Shown here piece after piece: positions 1-6,344 of a DNA stretch of 12,746 nt. Position numbers and translations under genes: made by a program. Source of the DNA: an uncultured Mycoplasmatota bacterium. GTDB lineage: Bacteria; Bacillota_I; Bacilli_A; RF39; UBA660. How positions within the stretch are numbered: the first letter of the stretch is position 1; each line of letters starts with the position of its first letter. Where the stretch lies: assembly GCA_900551525.1 (NCBI GenBank), contig URWD01000032.1:1-12746 (forward strand). Reading direction: 5' to 3'. The notes under the pieces were generated by a model that worked only from the letters and a program-made list of their open reading frames with translations, made no database searches and was not told where the DNA came from.

Positions 1-1
1 A

Positions 2-856
2 AAAATTAAAATAGATATAGAATTATCTACTAAAGGTGAATATAATAATTTATATATGTATGATGATTATATTGTTGAAGAAATATTTCCTTTAAATACT
101 AACTCTATTAATAATTTAACAAATAAGATTAATTATATAAAAAATACATATTTGAATAATAATAGTAATATATATTATACTATTATTCCTGATAAAAATT
201 ACTTTATTAATAAAGGTAATTTAAAACTTGATTATAATAAATTACAAGATATGATGAAAAATAATTTGACAAATCTTAATTATATAAATATATTTGATAA
301 AGTAACTCTTGATAATTATTATAAGACCGATACCCATTGGAAACAAGAGGATTTATTTAATGTTGCAAATACTATTGCTAATCAAATGAATTTTTCTATA
401 ACTAATAACAATGTTATAAATACAGTTACTACTTTTAAGGGTAGTTATGCTGGTAGACTATCAGTAACTAAAGATATTGATACTATTAAAACTATATCTA
501 ATCCATCTATCCTTAATAGTAGTGTGTATAATTATGAAACTAAAAAATATACACAAATATATGATTATGATAAACTAAAATCATTAGATAAATATGATAT
601 ATATTTATCAGGAGCATCTTCTATTATAGATATTGTTAACCCTACTTCAAATAGTAATAAAGAATTAATTGTTTTTCGTGATTCTTATGGTAGTAGTTTA
701 GTTCCTTTATTAATAGAGGGTTATAAGAAGATTACTCTTATTGATATTAGATATGTTTCTTCAAGGGTTTTAAATAATTATATAAAATTTAATAATCAAG
801 ATGTTCTTTTTATGTATAGTATATTAACTATAAATAACAGTTTTTCTATGAGATAA
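2..856 (+). CDS. DHHW/AlgX-like SGNH-fold protein, 5' end cut by window edge
   Basis: Likely an extracytoplasmic protein of the DHHW family (related to AlgX/AlgJ), which acts with MBOAT acyltransferases in O-acetylation of surface polysaccharides. The frame is open to the first bases of the window, so the ATG at 56 is probably internal and the true start lies upstream. Numbering from that ATG, a THW motif of the DHHW type sits at 91-95 (T-D-T-H-W; the first His is Thr here). The C-terminal serine motif F-R-D-S-Y-G-S-S-L is at 207-215, followed by the family's D-I-R-Y segment (230-233). Asp92, His94 and Ser210 would be the catalytic-type residues. The order N-terminal Y-x-I-I-P-D-K, THW, RDSYGSS matches the family as I know it. 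Four 60-base rows counted by hand gave about 17% GC, against about 31% in rnr. That, and its place outside the tRNA scar at 1561, suggests transfer. No MBOAT partner is visible; it would be upstream. Confidence 0.8.
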   Translation, partial: KIKIDIELSTKGEYNNLYMYDDYIVEEIFPLNTNSINNLTNKINYIKNTYLNNNSNIYYTIIPDKNYFINKGNLKLDYNKLQDMMKNNLTNLNYINIFDKVTLDNYYKTDTHWKQEDLFNVANTIANQMNFSITNNNVINTVTTFKGSYAGRLSVTKDIDTIKTISNPSILNSSVYNYETKKYTQIYDYDKLKSLDKYDIYLSGASSIIDIVNPTSNSNKELIVFRDSYGSSLVPLLIEGYKKITLIDIRYVSSRVLNNYIKFNNQDVLFMYSILTINNSFSMR

Positions 857-885
857 GGAATCTATTTAATTAGATTTCTTTTTTT
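857..885 (+). terminator. Rho-independent terminator of the DHHW gene
   Basis: The stem starts right after the stop codon: GGAATCTA (857-864) pairs with TAGATTTC (871-878) with one G-U pair and a 6-base loop, followed by a T run to 885. Confidence 0.8.
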
Positions 886-887
886 GT

Positions 888-911
888 AAAAAAAAACAAT
901 CGAAGCGATTG
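888..911 (-). terminator. Rho-independent terminator of the XRE repressor gene
   Basis: CAATCG (897-902) and CGATTG (906-911) form a perfect 6-bp stem with a 3-base loop. The 9 A's at 888-896 are the U-tract on the minus strand. It lies 14 bases past the repressor's stop and almost abuts the opposite-facing terminator at 857-885. Confidence 0.85.
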
Positions 912-925
912 TCGCCAAGCTTTAT

Positions 926-1165
926 TTATTCTATAAAATCCATTTTATTGAATATTTCAGTATCATAAAACTCTTTCATTGTTATTCCAAAAACTTTGCA
1001 AAATTTATAAATGTTTTTAGAACTTGGGTTTTCTACTTTATCATAAAGCAACGCATAAAGCGTTGTTGCTGGAACAGTGGAAAGCTCAGACAACTTATTT
1101 GTAGTTATATGATTTAACTTACAAAGCTCATTAATTCTTTCTATTATTGCTTCAGTAAATGTCAT
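926..1165 (-). CDS. Small XRE-family (Cro/CI-type) transcriptional regulator
   Basis: A 79-residue protein that is a single helix-turn-helix domain with almost nothing else. The recognition region is about residues 21-41 (T-T-N-K-L-S-E-L-S then P-A-T-T-L-Y), followed by the typical closing helix with F-C-K-V-F-G-I-T-M-K-E-F (residues 55-66). Such short XRE proteins are common in Firmicutes phages, conjugative elements and their remnants, usually as DNA-binding repressors. The minus-strand start has a GGGAG ribosome site about 10 bases upstream, an extended -10 at 1195-1203 and a convergent terminator. An imperfect palindrome at 1223-1236 next to the -35 area could be its own operator. It sits inside the presumed integrated segment left of the tRNA-Trp scar, so it may be an element regulator. 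No integrase is visible, so its target is unknown. Confidence 0.85.
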   Translation of the reverse strand: MTFTEAIIERINELCKLNHITTNKLSELSTVPATTLYALLYDKVENPSSKNIYKFCKVFGITMKEFYDTEIFNKMDFIE

Positions 1166-1194
1166 TTATAAACTCATCTCCCATTATTAAATAT

Positions 1195-1203
1195 AGTATA
1201 ACA
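1195..1203 (-). promoter_or_regulatory. Extended -10 promoter of the XRE gene
   Basis: Read on the minus strand this is TGTTATACT, an extended -10 (TG-n-TATACT). It is about 30 bases before the repressor start. No good -35 hexamer is seen, which is common for extended -10 promoters. Confidence 0.55.
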
Positions 1204-1222
1204 AAAAATAAATAAAAATGTT

Positions 1223-1236
1223 TACCGAATTCAGTA
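1223..1236. promoter_or_regulatory. Candidate operator, imperfect palindrome
   Basis: TACCGAATTCAGTA is a palindrome except for one mismatched pair (C/A flanking GAATTC). It abuts the -35 position of the XRE promoter, where an autorepressor would bind. The repressor-operator link is inference. Confidence 0.35.
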
Positions 1237-1466
1237 CTTTTTTCTTTTTTCGGCAAAAAAATACAAACTATTATATTTTTATAATAAAGGCTTATTTTTT
1301 TGATGTAGGTTTTTATACACATAGTTACTGTACTATGTATTTTCTACGATACATACTTTTACATAATATAATTTTTTTCGTTTGAATTGAATATTACTAT
1401 CGTTGTAGTTTAAAAAATCTTTATCACAACTCTTCTATTTTATTGTCAATGTAGGTGGCAAAAGTG

Positions 1467-1495
1467 TTGCATTAAATTAAAGTGTAAGGTATAAT
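1467..1495 (+). promoter_or_regulatory. Outward-facing sigma-A-type promoter
   Basis: TTGCAT (1467-1472), a 17-base spacer and a perfect TATAAT (1490-1495). No gene begins between here and the tRNA scar at 1561, so transcripts would cross the scar and enter the prepilin-rnr operon. Confidence 0.6.
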
Positions 1496-1560
1496 GTAAA
1501 TATCCAATATGATGCAATTAATTATTGTCATTTAGAATGTTTTGAAAGTGATTTTATCGC

Positions 1561-1604
1561 CTCCAAAACTATTGATGGAAGTTCGATTCTCTCCGTCCTT
1601 GCCA
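1561..1604 (+). pseudogene. 3' half of tRNA-Trp (anticodon loop to CCA), probable attachment site
   Basis: The segment starts with CTCCAAA, the tRNA-Trp anticodon loop (anticodon CCA at 1563-1565). It continues with the 39-43 strand ACTAT, a 4-base variable region, a T-arm with loop TTCGATT (1582-1588), acceptor 3' strand CGTCCTT (1594-1600), discriminator G and encoded CCA (1602-1604). The end resembles E. coli tRNA-Trp (TCTCTCCGCCCCTGCCA) closely. The 5' half is missing: upstream there is no acceptor partner such as A(A/G)GGACG, no D-arm, and the anticodon stem pairs at only 3 of 5 positions. The T-stem also has an A-C mismatch at 51/63. Integrases commonly recombine at tRNA anticodon-to-3' segments and leave such a partial copy at the far end of the element. 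Confidence 0.8.
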
Positions 1605-1626
1605 ATTTAATAATAAAGAAAAAATT

Positions 1627-1635
1627 TGCTATAAT
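1627..1635 (+). promoter_or_regulatory. Extended -10 promoter of the prepilin-rnr-smpB operon
   Basis: TGCTATAAT, a perfect extended -10 (TG-n-TATAAT), 23 bases past the tRNA scar and about 60 bases before the prepilin start. No clear -35. On the chromosomal side of the scar, so it is probably native to the operon. Confidence 0.65.
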
Positions 1636-1695
1636 TAATGTATGATGTCAAATTGGTGAACGCAAGCTTTTTTTGTAAAAAAATATGGAGGCCAA

Positions 1696-2043
1696 ATGAA
1701 AAAAAATGGATTTACCTTAATTGAAATACTTGTTGTAATAGTACTTCTTGCTGCAGTATCCGTAACTGTCGGAGTTAACATGAGTGGCATGGCAGAACGT
1801 CAAAAAGAAAAACAAATTAAAACGTACAAAGAAACATTAGAAAAAGCTGCATGTGTTTATGCGGAAACCAACAATATATTAACAGATAGTGAAGTTACAA
1901 TAAAAACACTTATAGATGAGGGTTTAGTAAACAAAAATTTAAAAAATCCAGAAACTAATGATCCAGTAAGCAAATACGAAAATGACATAGTTCAGATAAA
2001 ATGGAATAATAATGAAAAAAAATGTTCATTAAAGACTAGTTAA
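1696..2043 (+). CDS. Type IV prepilin-like (pseudopilin) protein
   Basis: 115 residues with a textbook class III signal: short basic leader M-K-K-N-G, then F-T-L-I-E with Gly5 at the cleavage site and Glu10 as mature residue +5, then a hydrophobic helix to about residue 29. Prepilin peptidase (PilD/ComC type) would cleave and methylate it. The rest is a small soluble domain with only two cysteines (53 and 110), which could form a disulfide. GGAGG at 1687-1691 is its ribosome site, 4 bases from the ATG. It resembles minor pilins or com/T2S pseudopilins in size, but no pilus ATPase, platform or peptidase gene is in the window. The following gene is a paralogue: both share Y-x-E-T-L-E-x-A-A-C, N-L-K-N-P-x-T and a W-x(6)-K-C-like end. 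First gene of the rnr operon; function unknown. Confidence 0.8.
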   Translation: MKKNGFTLIEILVVIVLLAAVSVTVGVNMSGMAERQKEKQIKTYKETLEKAACVYAETNNILTDSEVTIKTLIDEGLVNKNLKNPETNDPVSKYENDIVQIKWNNNEKKCSLKTS

Positions 2044-2056
2044 ATCTTAATAAATA

Positions 2057-2065
2057 TGATATACT
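2057..2065 (+). promoter_or_regulatory. Possible internal extended -10 promoter with very short leader
   Basis: TGATATACT fits TG-n-TATACT. The start ATG at 2082 would be only about 10 bases past the expected transcription start. The only ribosome-site-like sequence is GTGAT (2072-2076), which can pair with the distal part of the anti-SD. Confidence 0.4.
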
Positions 2066-2081
2066 TTACTTGTGATAAAAT

Positions 2082-2438
2082 ATGAAGAATAAAAAAAGGG
2101 TTCTAACAATATTATTGATTTTAATTGCAATTACTACGATTATACTAGCTATCGTTTTAGTTTTTGGTGGTATGAGAGAAAAAGAAATAGAAAAATATCA
2201 CGAAACTCTAGAAGAAGCAGCATGTAAACTAGCAAAAGACGAAAACTACACCAAAGAGATATGTGAAGGCTTTGATTATTTATGCAAAATTCATAATGAT
2301 AAACTAATAGCTAGAGATTATATAAAGAGCAATTTAAAAAATCCTTTAACAGGCAAAAAAGCTAGTGAAGATACTAAAAACTATGTAGAAGTAACATGGA
2401 AAGAAGACAAAATGAAGTGTACATATAAAGAAGGTTAG
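2082..2438 (+). CDS. Membrane-anchored paralogue of the upstream prepilin, lacking the prepilin motif
   Basis: 118 residues: basic start M-K-N-K-K-R, a hydrophobic segment at about 7-29, then a charged outer domain. The outer domain clearly resembles that of the preceding protein (Y-H-E-T-L-E-E-A-A-C, N-L-K-N-P-L-T-G, V-T-W then K-C), so the two arose by tandem duplication. There is no G-F-T-L-I-E site, so prepilin peptidase should not process it and it would stay a simple single-pass membrane protein. It has two extra cysteines (61 and 68) in an insertion, besides the shared 48 and 113, allowing a second disulfide. The start region has a weak ribosome site and a possible promoter of its own. 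rnr begins 3 bases after its stop, so the two are cotranscribed. No function is known to me. Confidence 0.7.
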   Translation: MKNKKRVLTILLILIAITTIILAIVLVFGGMREKEIEKYHETLEEAACKLAKDENYTKEICEGFDYLCKIHNDKLIARDYIKSNLKNPLTGKKASEDTKNYVEVTWKEDKMKCTYKEG

Positions 2439-2441
2439 CAG

Positions 2442-4553
2442 ATGAAGGATAAAATAATTGAAATATTAAAAGAAGAAACAAAAGGACAAAGTATAAATGA
2501 TATAAATAAAAACTTGCATTTAAAAAGCATGGAAGATATTAACATGCTTGAAGATACATTAAATGAAATGACTACGGAAGGAATACTTCATAAATCCAAA
2601 AATCATGAATATATGCTTTTAGAAAATACAAAATCTTTAAAAGTGGGTAAATTACGTATTAACAAAAGTGGAAATGGTTTCGTAGAATGTAAACCAGAAG
2701 ATATTTTTGTACATAGTAATGATTTAAATGGTGCCATTAATGGTGACTTTGTTGAAGTTGAAATAAAAACAAGATTAAATGATCCAGAACCAGAAGGTTA
2801 CATAAGAAATATATTAAAAAGAGACTTAAAGAAAGTTGTCGGAGAAATAGTTAAAGATAAGAAAACTTTAGGTTTTAAGCCTGATGATGAAAAGTTAAAT
2901 ATAGCAGTTAAGTTAACTAAAGAAAGTTTAAAAGGTTGTGTTGAAGGGCATAAAGTAGTTATTGATATCTTAAAAGAAATAGGAAACAGAACATTTTTAG
3001 CTAAAGTTGAAAAAATAATTGGACATAAAAATGACCCAGGTGTTGATATTTTAACAATTGCAGCTAAACATAGCATTGAAACTGAATTTAGTGAAGCTGT
3101 TAAAGAAGAACTTAAAAATATACCAGATGAGGTAAGTGAAGCAGATTTAATTGGTCGTACAGACTTAACAAATGAAATGATTTTCACAATTGATGGAGAT
3201 GATACAAAAGATATAGATGATGCCATTAGTGTAGAGCACACGGGCAAAAATTATAAACTTGGAGTTCATATCGCTGATGTATCAAATTATGTAAAAGTTG
3301 GAACTAACCTTTATGAAAGCGCTTTTTCCCGCGGAACATCAAGTTATCTAGCAGATACTGTAATACCGATGCTTCCACATCAATTATCAAATGGTATATG
3401 TTCCCTTAATCCTGGGGTAGTAAGACTTACCATTAGTTGTGTAATGACTATAGATGGAAATGGTAAAGTAATAGATTATGATATATTTCCATCATACATT
3501 AAGTCAAGAAAACAAATGACATATAAAAATGTTAATAAAATATTAGATGAAAATATTATTCCAGAGGGATATGAACCTTTTGCAGACACATTAAAAACAA
3601 TGCATGAACTTGCCATGATACTTCGAAAAGAAAAAACATCTCGTGGATATATTGACTTTGGTATTGATGAAGCCAAAATTATTCAAGATAAAAATGGTAA
3701 AGCAATTGATATAGTTAAAAGAGTACAAGGAACTGGTGAAAAATTAATCGAAGACTTTATGATAGCTGCTAATGAAACTGTAGCAACTCATATCAGTAAT
3801 ATGGATTTACCATTTATATATCGTGTCCATGATTTACCAAATGCTGAAAAAATCGAAGATTTTACAAATCTAATAAAGCAAATGGGTTATCAAATACATA
3901 CTAATTTAAATAAAATAACACCTGTTACCATGCAAAATTTATTAAATGAATTCCGTGATAAAGATGAATTTGTAATTTTATCAGATATGTTACTTAGAAG
4001 TATGAAAAAAGCAATTTATAGCACGAATAATATTGGCCATTTTGGACTAGCAAGTAAAAATTATACACATTTTACTAGCCCGATAAGAAGATTTCCTGAC
4101 TTAACAGTACATAGATTACTTAGAACATATCTATTTGAAAATAGAATTGATATGGAAACAATTAATTTTAATGCCAAATATTTAATTGATGTTGCAGAAC
4201 ATTCAAGTGAAACTGAAGTAAATGCTATTGAAGCTGAACGTGATGTTTTAGATATGAAGATGGCAGAATACATGATGGATCATATTGGTGAAGAGTACAC
4301 AGGTATTATAAGTGGTGTTACTAATTTTGGACTATTTGTAGAACTTGACAATTTAGTTGAAGGACTAGTACACATTAGTACACTAAATGGATATTTCACA
4401 TATATACCTGAAATGTTATCACTTATTAGCTTTGATAAAAAGACAAAATATCGTGTAGGTGACAAAGTAAAAGTAGTTGTAACAAATGCAAATAAAGAAG
4501 GGGCTATAGTTGATTTTGAACTTGTGAGGGATACAAATGGAAATAGTAAATAA
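2442..4553 (+). CDS. rnr: Ribonuclease R, 3'-5' exoribonuclease
   Basis: Degrades structured RNA from the 3' end. In bacteria it takes part in rRNA and mRNA decay and, with tmRNA-SmpB, clears messages from stalled ribosomes. Of 703 residues, about 1-60 form a winged-helix region and about 63-110 a cold-shock/OB domain (K-S-G-N-G-F-V, D-I-F-V-H). The RNB domain starts at R-T-D-L-T (239-243) and has the catalytic stretch T-I-D-G-D-D-T-K-D-I-D-D at 249-260. By alignment with RNase II, Asp251, Asp257, Asp259 and Asp260 bind metal. H-F-T-S-P-I-R-R is at 543-550. An S1 domain fills about 616-697. The usual long lysine-rich C-terminal tail is absent, so it is shorter than B. subtilis RNase R (about 780). 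AGAAGG overlapping the end of the preceding gene is the ribosome site. Its 3' end overlaps smpB by 17 bases. No secG precedes it, unlike in many Firmicutes. Confidence 0.96.
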   Translation: MKDKIIEILKEETKGQSINDINKNLHLKSMEDINMLEDTLNEMTTEGILHKSKNHEYMLLENTKSLKVGKLRINKSGNGFVECKPEDIFVHSNDLNGAINGDFVEVEIKTRLNDPEPEGYIRNILKRDLKKVVGEIVKDKKTLGFKPDDEKLNIAVKLTKESLKGCVEGHKVVIDILKEIGNRTFLAKVEKIIGHKNDPGVDILTIAAKHSIETEFSEAVKEELKNIPDEVSEADLIGRTDLTNEMIFTIDGDDTKDIDDAISVEHTGKNYKLGVHIADVSNYVKVGTNLYESAFSRGTSSYLADTVIPMLPHQLSNGICSLNPGVVRLTISCVMTIDGNGKVIDYDIFPSYIKSRKQMTYKNVNKILDENIIPEGYEPFADTLKTMHELAMILRKEKTSRGYIDFGIDEAKIIQDKNGKAIDIVKRVQGTGEKLIEDFMIAANETVATHISNMDLPFIYRVHDLPNAEKIEDFTNLIKQMGYQIHTNLNKITPVTMQNLLNEFRDKDEFVILSDMLLRSMKKAIYSTNNIGHFGLASKNYTHFTSPIRRFPDLTVHRLLRTYLFENRIDMETINFNAKYLIDVAEHSSETEVNAIEAERDVLDMKMAEYMMDHIGEEYTGIISGVTNFGLFVELDNLVEGLVHISTLNGYFTYIPEMLSLISFDKKTKYRVGDKVKVVVTNANKEGAIVDFELVRDTNGNSK

Positions 4554-4965
4554 GAAAGCGTACTTTAACTATTTTATTGATAGCGAACTTGAAGCTGGTA
4601 TAGTTTTAAAAGGAACAGAAATAAAGTCTGTTAGAAAAGGATCAGTGAATTTAACGGATAGTTACGTCAGAATAAAGAAAAATGAAGCATATATCATCAA
4701 TATGTTTATAGATAAATATGATGAGGGAAATATATTTAATCATGAACCGACGCGAGAAAGAAAACTATTGCTCCACAAAAAAGAAATAAAAAGGTTGCTA
4801 GAATTAACTAGTCGTGATGGTTATACATTAGTGCCCGTGAAACTTTATATCAAAAATGATAAAGCTAAAATATCTATAGGGATTGCCAAGGGTAAAAAAC
4901 TATATGATAAAAGAGAAACAATTAAAAAACGGGACTTAGAAAGAGATAATAGATTAAGGAGGTAG
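4537..4965 (+). CDS. smpB: SsrA-binding protein SmpB
   Basis: RNA-binding partner of tmRNA; it places alanyl-tmRNA in the A site of stalled ribosomes for trans-translation. The 142 residues hold the full family core: Y-F-I-D-S-E-L-E-A-G-I-V-L-K-G-T-E-I-K-S-V-R (12-33), the N-L-T-D-S-Y block (38-43), F-N-H-E-P-T-R-E-R-K-L-L-L-H (67-80), G-Y-T-L-V-P (95-100), and G-K-K-L-Y-D-K-R (119-126). The basic C-terminal tail (R-D-N-R-L-R-R) is the part that reads the empty mRNA channel. The N terminus is about 10 residues shorter than usual. The start inside the last codons of rnr is supported by a GAGGG ribosome site and by family alignment. The overlap implies translational coupling with RNase R, its functional partner. 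The tmRNA gene (ssrA) does not follow and is not in this window. Confidence 0.96.
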   Translation: MEIVNKKAYFNYFIDSELEAGIVLKGTEIKSVRKGSVNLTDSYVRIKKNEAYIINMFIDKYDEGNIFNHEPTRERKLLLHKKEIKRLLELTSRDGYTLVPVKLYIKNDKAKISIGIAKGKKLYDKRETIKKRDLERDNRLRR

Positions 4966-4969
4966 TATT

Positions 4970-5992
4970 ATGAAATCTAGAAACTCAAAAATTATAGTAT
5001 TATTACTTTTAATAGGTTTATTCCTAACTGGCTGTGGTAAAAAAGAAGAAAGCGATACTAAAAAGCCAAGTAATGATAATCAGAATCAAACTGATGTCAA
5101 AAATTTAAAAATAGTTGATGCAAACTCTAAATCAAGACCATATGCAGTTATGATTAACAACATAAGTGTGGCAAGACCACTTCAAAGCGGACTTCAAGAT
5201 GCCTATTTAATGTATGAAATAATTGTTGAAGGTGGAATTACTCGTTATATGGCACTTTTCATGGATCAAAACACAACAAGAATTGGTTCAATACGTAGTG
5301 CGAGACATTATTTTCTGGATTATGCCTTAGAAAATGATGCAATTTATGTTCACCATGGTCAAAGCCCTCAAGCCCAAAGTGATTTTAGTGCTCTAGGTGT
5401 AGACAGAATTGTTGTTGATAACTCTAAAACTGGTTGGAGAGATAAATCACTTAATGTTGCAAGTGAACATACATTATTTACAAGTATTGAAAAGTTAAAT
5501 AATGGACTTGGAAGCAAAAGAATAACTAGAAATAACAATTTATTGTTAAATTATAGCGTTGATGAAATAGATATGGCTTCTCTAGATGGCGCTGCATCTG
5601 CAACAAATATAAGTATTCCATATTCAAATAGTTATGTTACAAGTTATACATACGATGCTGAAAATGGTTACTATTTAAGAAGCGTAAATGGAAAAGCTCA
5701 CACTGATTATGTAACTAAAAAACAATATCATTTCAAAAATATAATTACATATCAAGTAAAAAACACAACATTAAATGATGGTGAAAACAAAGGACGTCAA
5801 AATATTGAAAATGTTGGCTCAGGAACAGGATATTACATCTCAGGTGGATATAGCGTTCCAATTAAATGGGAAAAGCAATCAAGAAAGAGTCAAACAAAAT
5901 ATTATTACATGAATGGTGAAGAACTAAAAGTAAATGATGGAAACACATTTATTCAAATTGAACCGGTAGGTCAAAAATTATCAATAAGTTAA
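4970..5992 (+). CDS. DUF3048 (YerB-like) lipoprotein
   Basis: 340 residues. A signal peptide with lipobox L-T-G-C (19-22) puts a lipid on Cys22, so the protein sits on the outer face of the membrane. A polar Asn/Lys/Asp linker follows to about residue 45. The N-terminal DUF3048 domain (about 55-190) shows the family's S-R-P-Y-A-V-M-I-N-N (55-64), A-R-P-L-Q-S-G-L-Q-D-A (68-78), V-E-G-G-I-T-R-Y (86-93) and I-G-S-I-R-S-A-R (105-112). The C-terminal DUF3048 domain covers about 220-335 and includes P-I-K-W-E-K (about 297-302). B. subtilis YerB is the best-known relative; its biochemical role is not established as far as I know. The perfect AGGAGG site overlaps the end of smpB and the ATG is 4 bases past the smpB stop, so it belongs to the operon. 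It is usually not linked to smpB in model Firmicutes. Confidence 0.88.
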   Translation: MKSRNSKIIVLLLLIGLFLTGCGKKEESDTKKPSNDNQNQTDVKNLKIVDANSKSRPYAVMINNISVARPLQSGLQDAYLMYEIIVEGGITRYMALFMDQNTTRIGSIRSARHYFLDYALENDAIYVHHGQSPQAQSDFSALGVDRIVVDNSKTGWRDKSLNVASEHTLFTSIEKLNNGLGSKRITRNNNLLLNYSVDEIDMASLDGAASATNISIPYSNSYVTSYTYDAENGYYLRSVNGKAHTDYVTKKQYHFKNIITYQVKNTTLNDGENKGRQNIENVGSGTGYYISGGYSVPIKWEKQSRKSQTKYYYMNGEELKVNDGNTFIQIEPVGQKLSIS

Positions 5993-6008
5993 AAAGGGAG
6001 AAATGTAA

Positions 6009-6269
6009 ATGACAAGTATATTAGAATTTTTAAGCAAACATTATCTTATATTTGATTTAATATCACTTTTTCTAATATTTTCATTAATTGGCTATTTTGT
6101 AAGTCGAAAAAAAGAAAAGGATGTTAAATTTAAATTAGACTCAAATAATAATACGCAAAATATAAGTGAAGTAAATACTATGCAAAATCAAATAAATACT
6201 AATATGTCATTACAAGATTTAGTAAAAGAAAATAAAAACATTGGCAATAATGAGTCAAGCAATCTATAA
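6009..6269 (+). CDS. Small single-pass membrane protein, unknown function
   Basis: 86 residues. One hydrophobic helix at about 13-32 is followed at once by R-K-K-E-K and a long polar Asn/Gln/Ser-rich tail. By the positive-inside rule the tail should be cytoplasmic and the short N terminus outside. No known domain recognised; the tail is low complexity. The ribosome site AGGGAG lies about 8 bases before the ATG. It starts 16 bases after the DUF3048 gene and is followed directly by a terminator, so it is the last gene of the operon that begins at 1696. A role near the DUF3048 lipoprotein is only a guess from position. Confidence 0.7.
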   Translation: MTSILEFLSKHYLIFDLISLFLIFSLIGYFVSRKKEKDVKFKLDSNNNTQNISEVNTMQNQINTNMSLQDLVKENKNIGNNESSNL

Positions 6270-6294
6270 AATGGGGATTACCCCTTTTTATTTT
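6268..6294 (+). terminator. Terminator ending the prepilin-rnr-smpB operon
   Basis: GGGG (6273-6276), loop ATTA, CCCC (6281-6284), with AAAA/TTTT extending the stem across one T-T mismatch, then a T-rich run. It overlaps the stop codon of the small membrane protein and runs into the cdaA promoter region. Confidence 0.75.
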
Positions 6295-6304
6295 ATAAAA
6301 AATT

Positions 6305-6313
6305 TGTTATAAT
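6305..6313 (+). promoter_or_regulatory. Extended -10 promoter of cdaA-cdaR
   Basis: TGTTATAAT, a perfect extended -10, 31 bases before the cdaA start. The -35 position falls in the T run of the preceding terminator and has no consensus. Confidence 0.65.
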
Positions 6314-6344
6314 AATTTCGCAGTATATTAAGGATGGTGTTTAA

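Larger units (their letters stand above)
1166..1695. other. 530-base gene-free region at the presumed element/chromosome boundary
   Basis: No convincing gene. Contents in order: the repressor ribosome site and extended -10 (to 1203), the imperfect palindrome 1223-1236, an all-AT hairpin 1269-1286, the direct repeat ATGTAGGT (1303-1310 and 1449-1456), a weak 7-bp hairpin (1319-1338), an outward promoter (1467-1495), the truncated tRNA-Trp (1561-1604) and the extended -10 promoter of the next operon (1627-1635). Confidence 0.7.

Noticed and set aside
56..58. ATG at 56 as the true start of the DHHW gene
   Set aside because: The frame stays open to the window edge, no ribosome site precedes the ATG, and the family has a longer N-terminal part.
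1269..1286. Hairpin TATTATA-TTTT-TATAATA as a terminator or promoter
   Set aside because: All-AT stem with no following T run in a fitting position, and no -35 for the TATAAT it contains.
1319..1338. Inverted repeat ACATAGT/ACTATGT as an operator
   Set aside because: Seven-base arms in AT-rich DNA with no promoter or gene next to it; chance is likely.
1561..1604. 3' end of tmRNA (ssrA), which often lies near smpB
   Set aside because: The end matches tRNA-Trp better: CTCCAAA anticodon loop at the right distance, discriminator G and TGCCA end; tmRNA usually ends in CUCCACCA.
2798..4465. Several antisense open frames across rnr
   Set aside because: They mirror the rnr codons, have no ribosome sites or recognisable domains, and the plus strand carries a complete RNase R.
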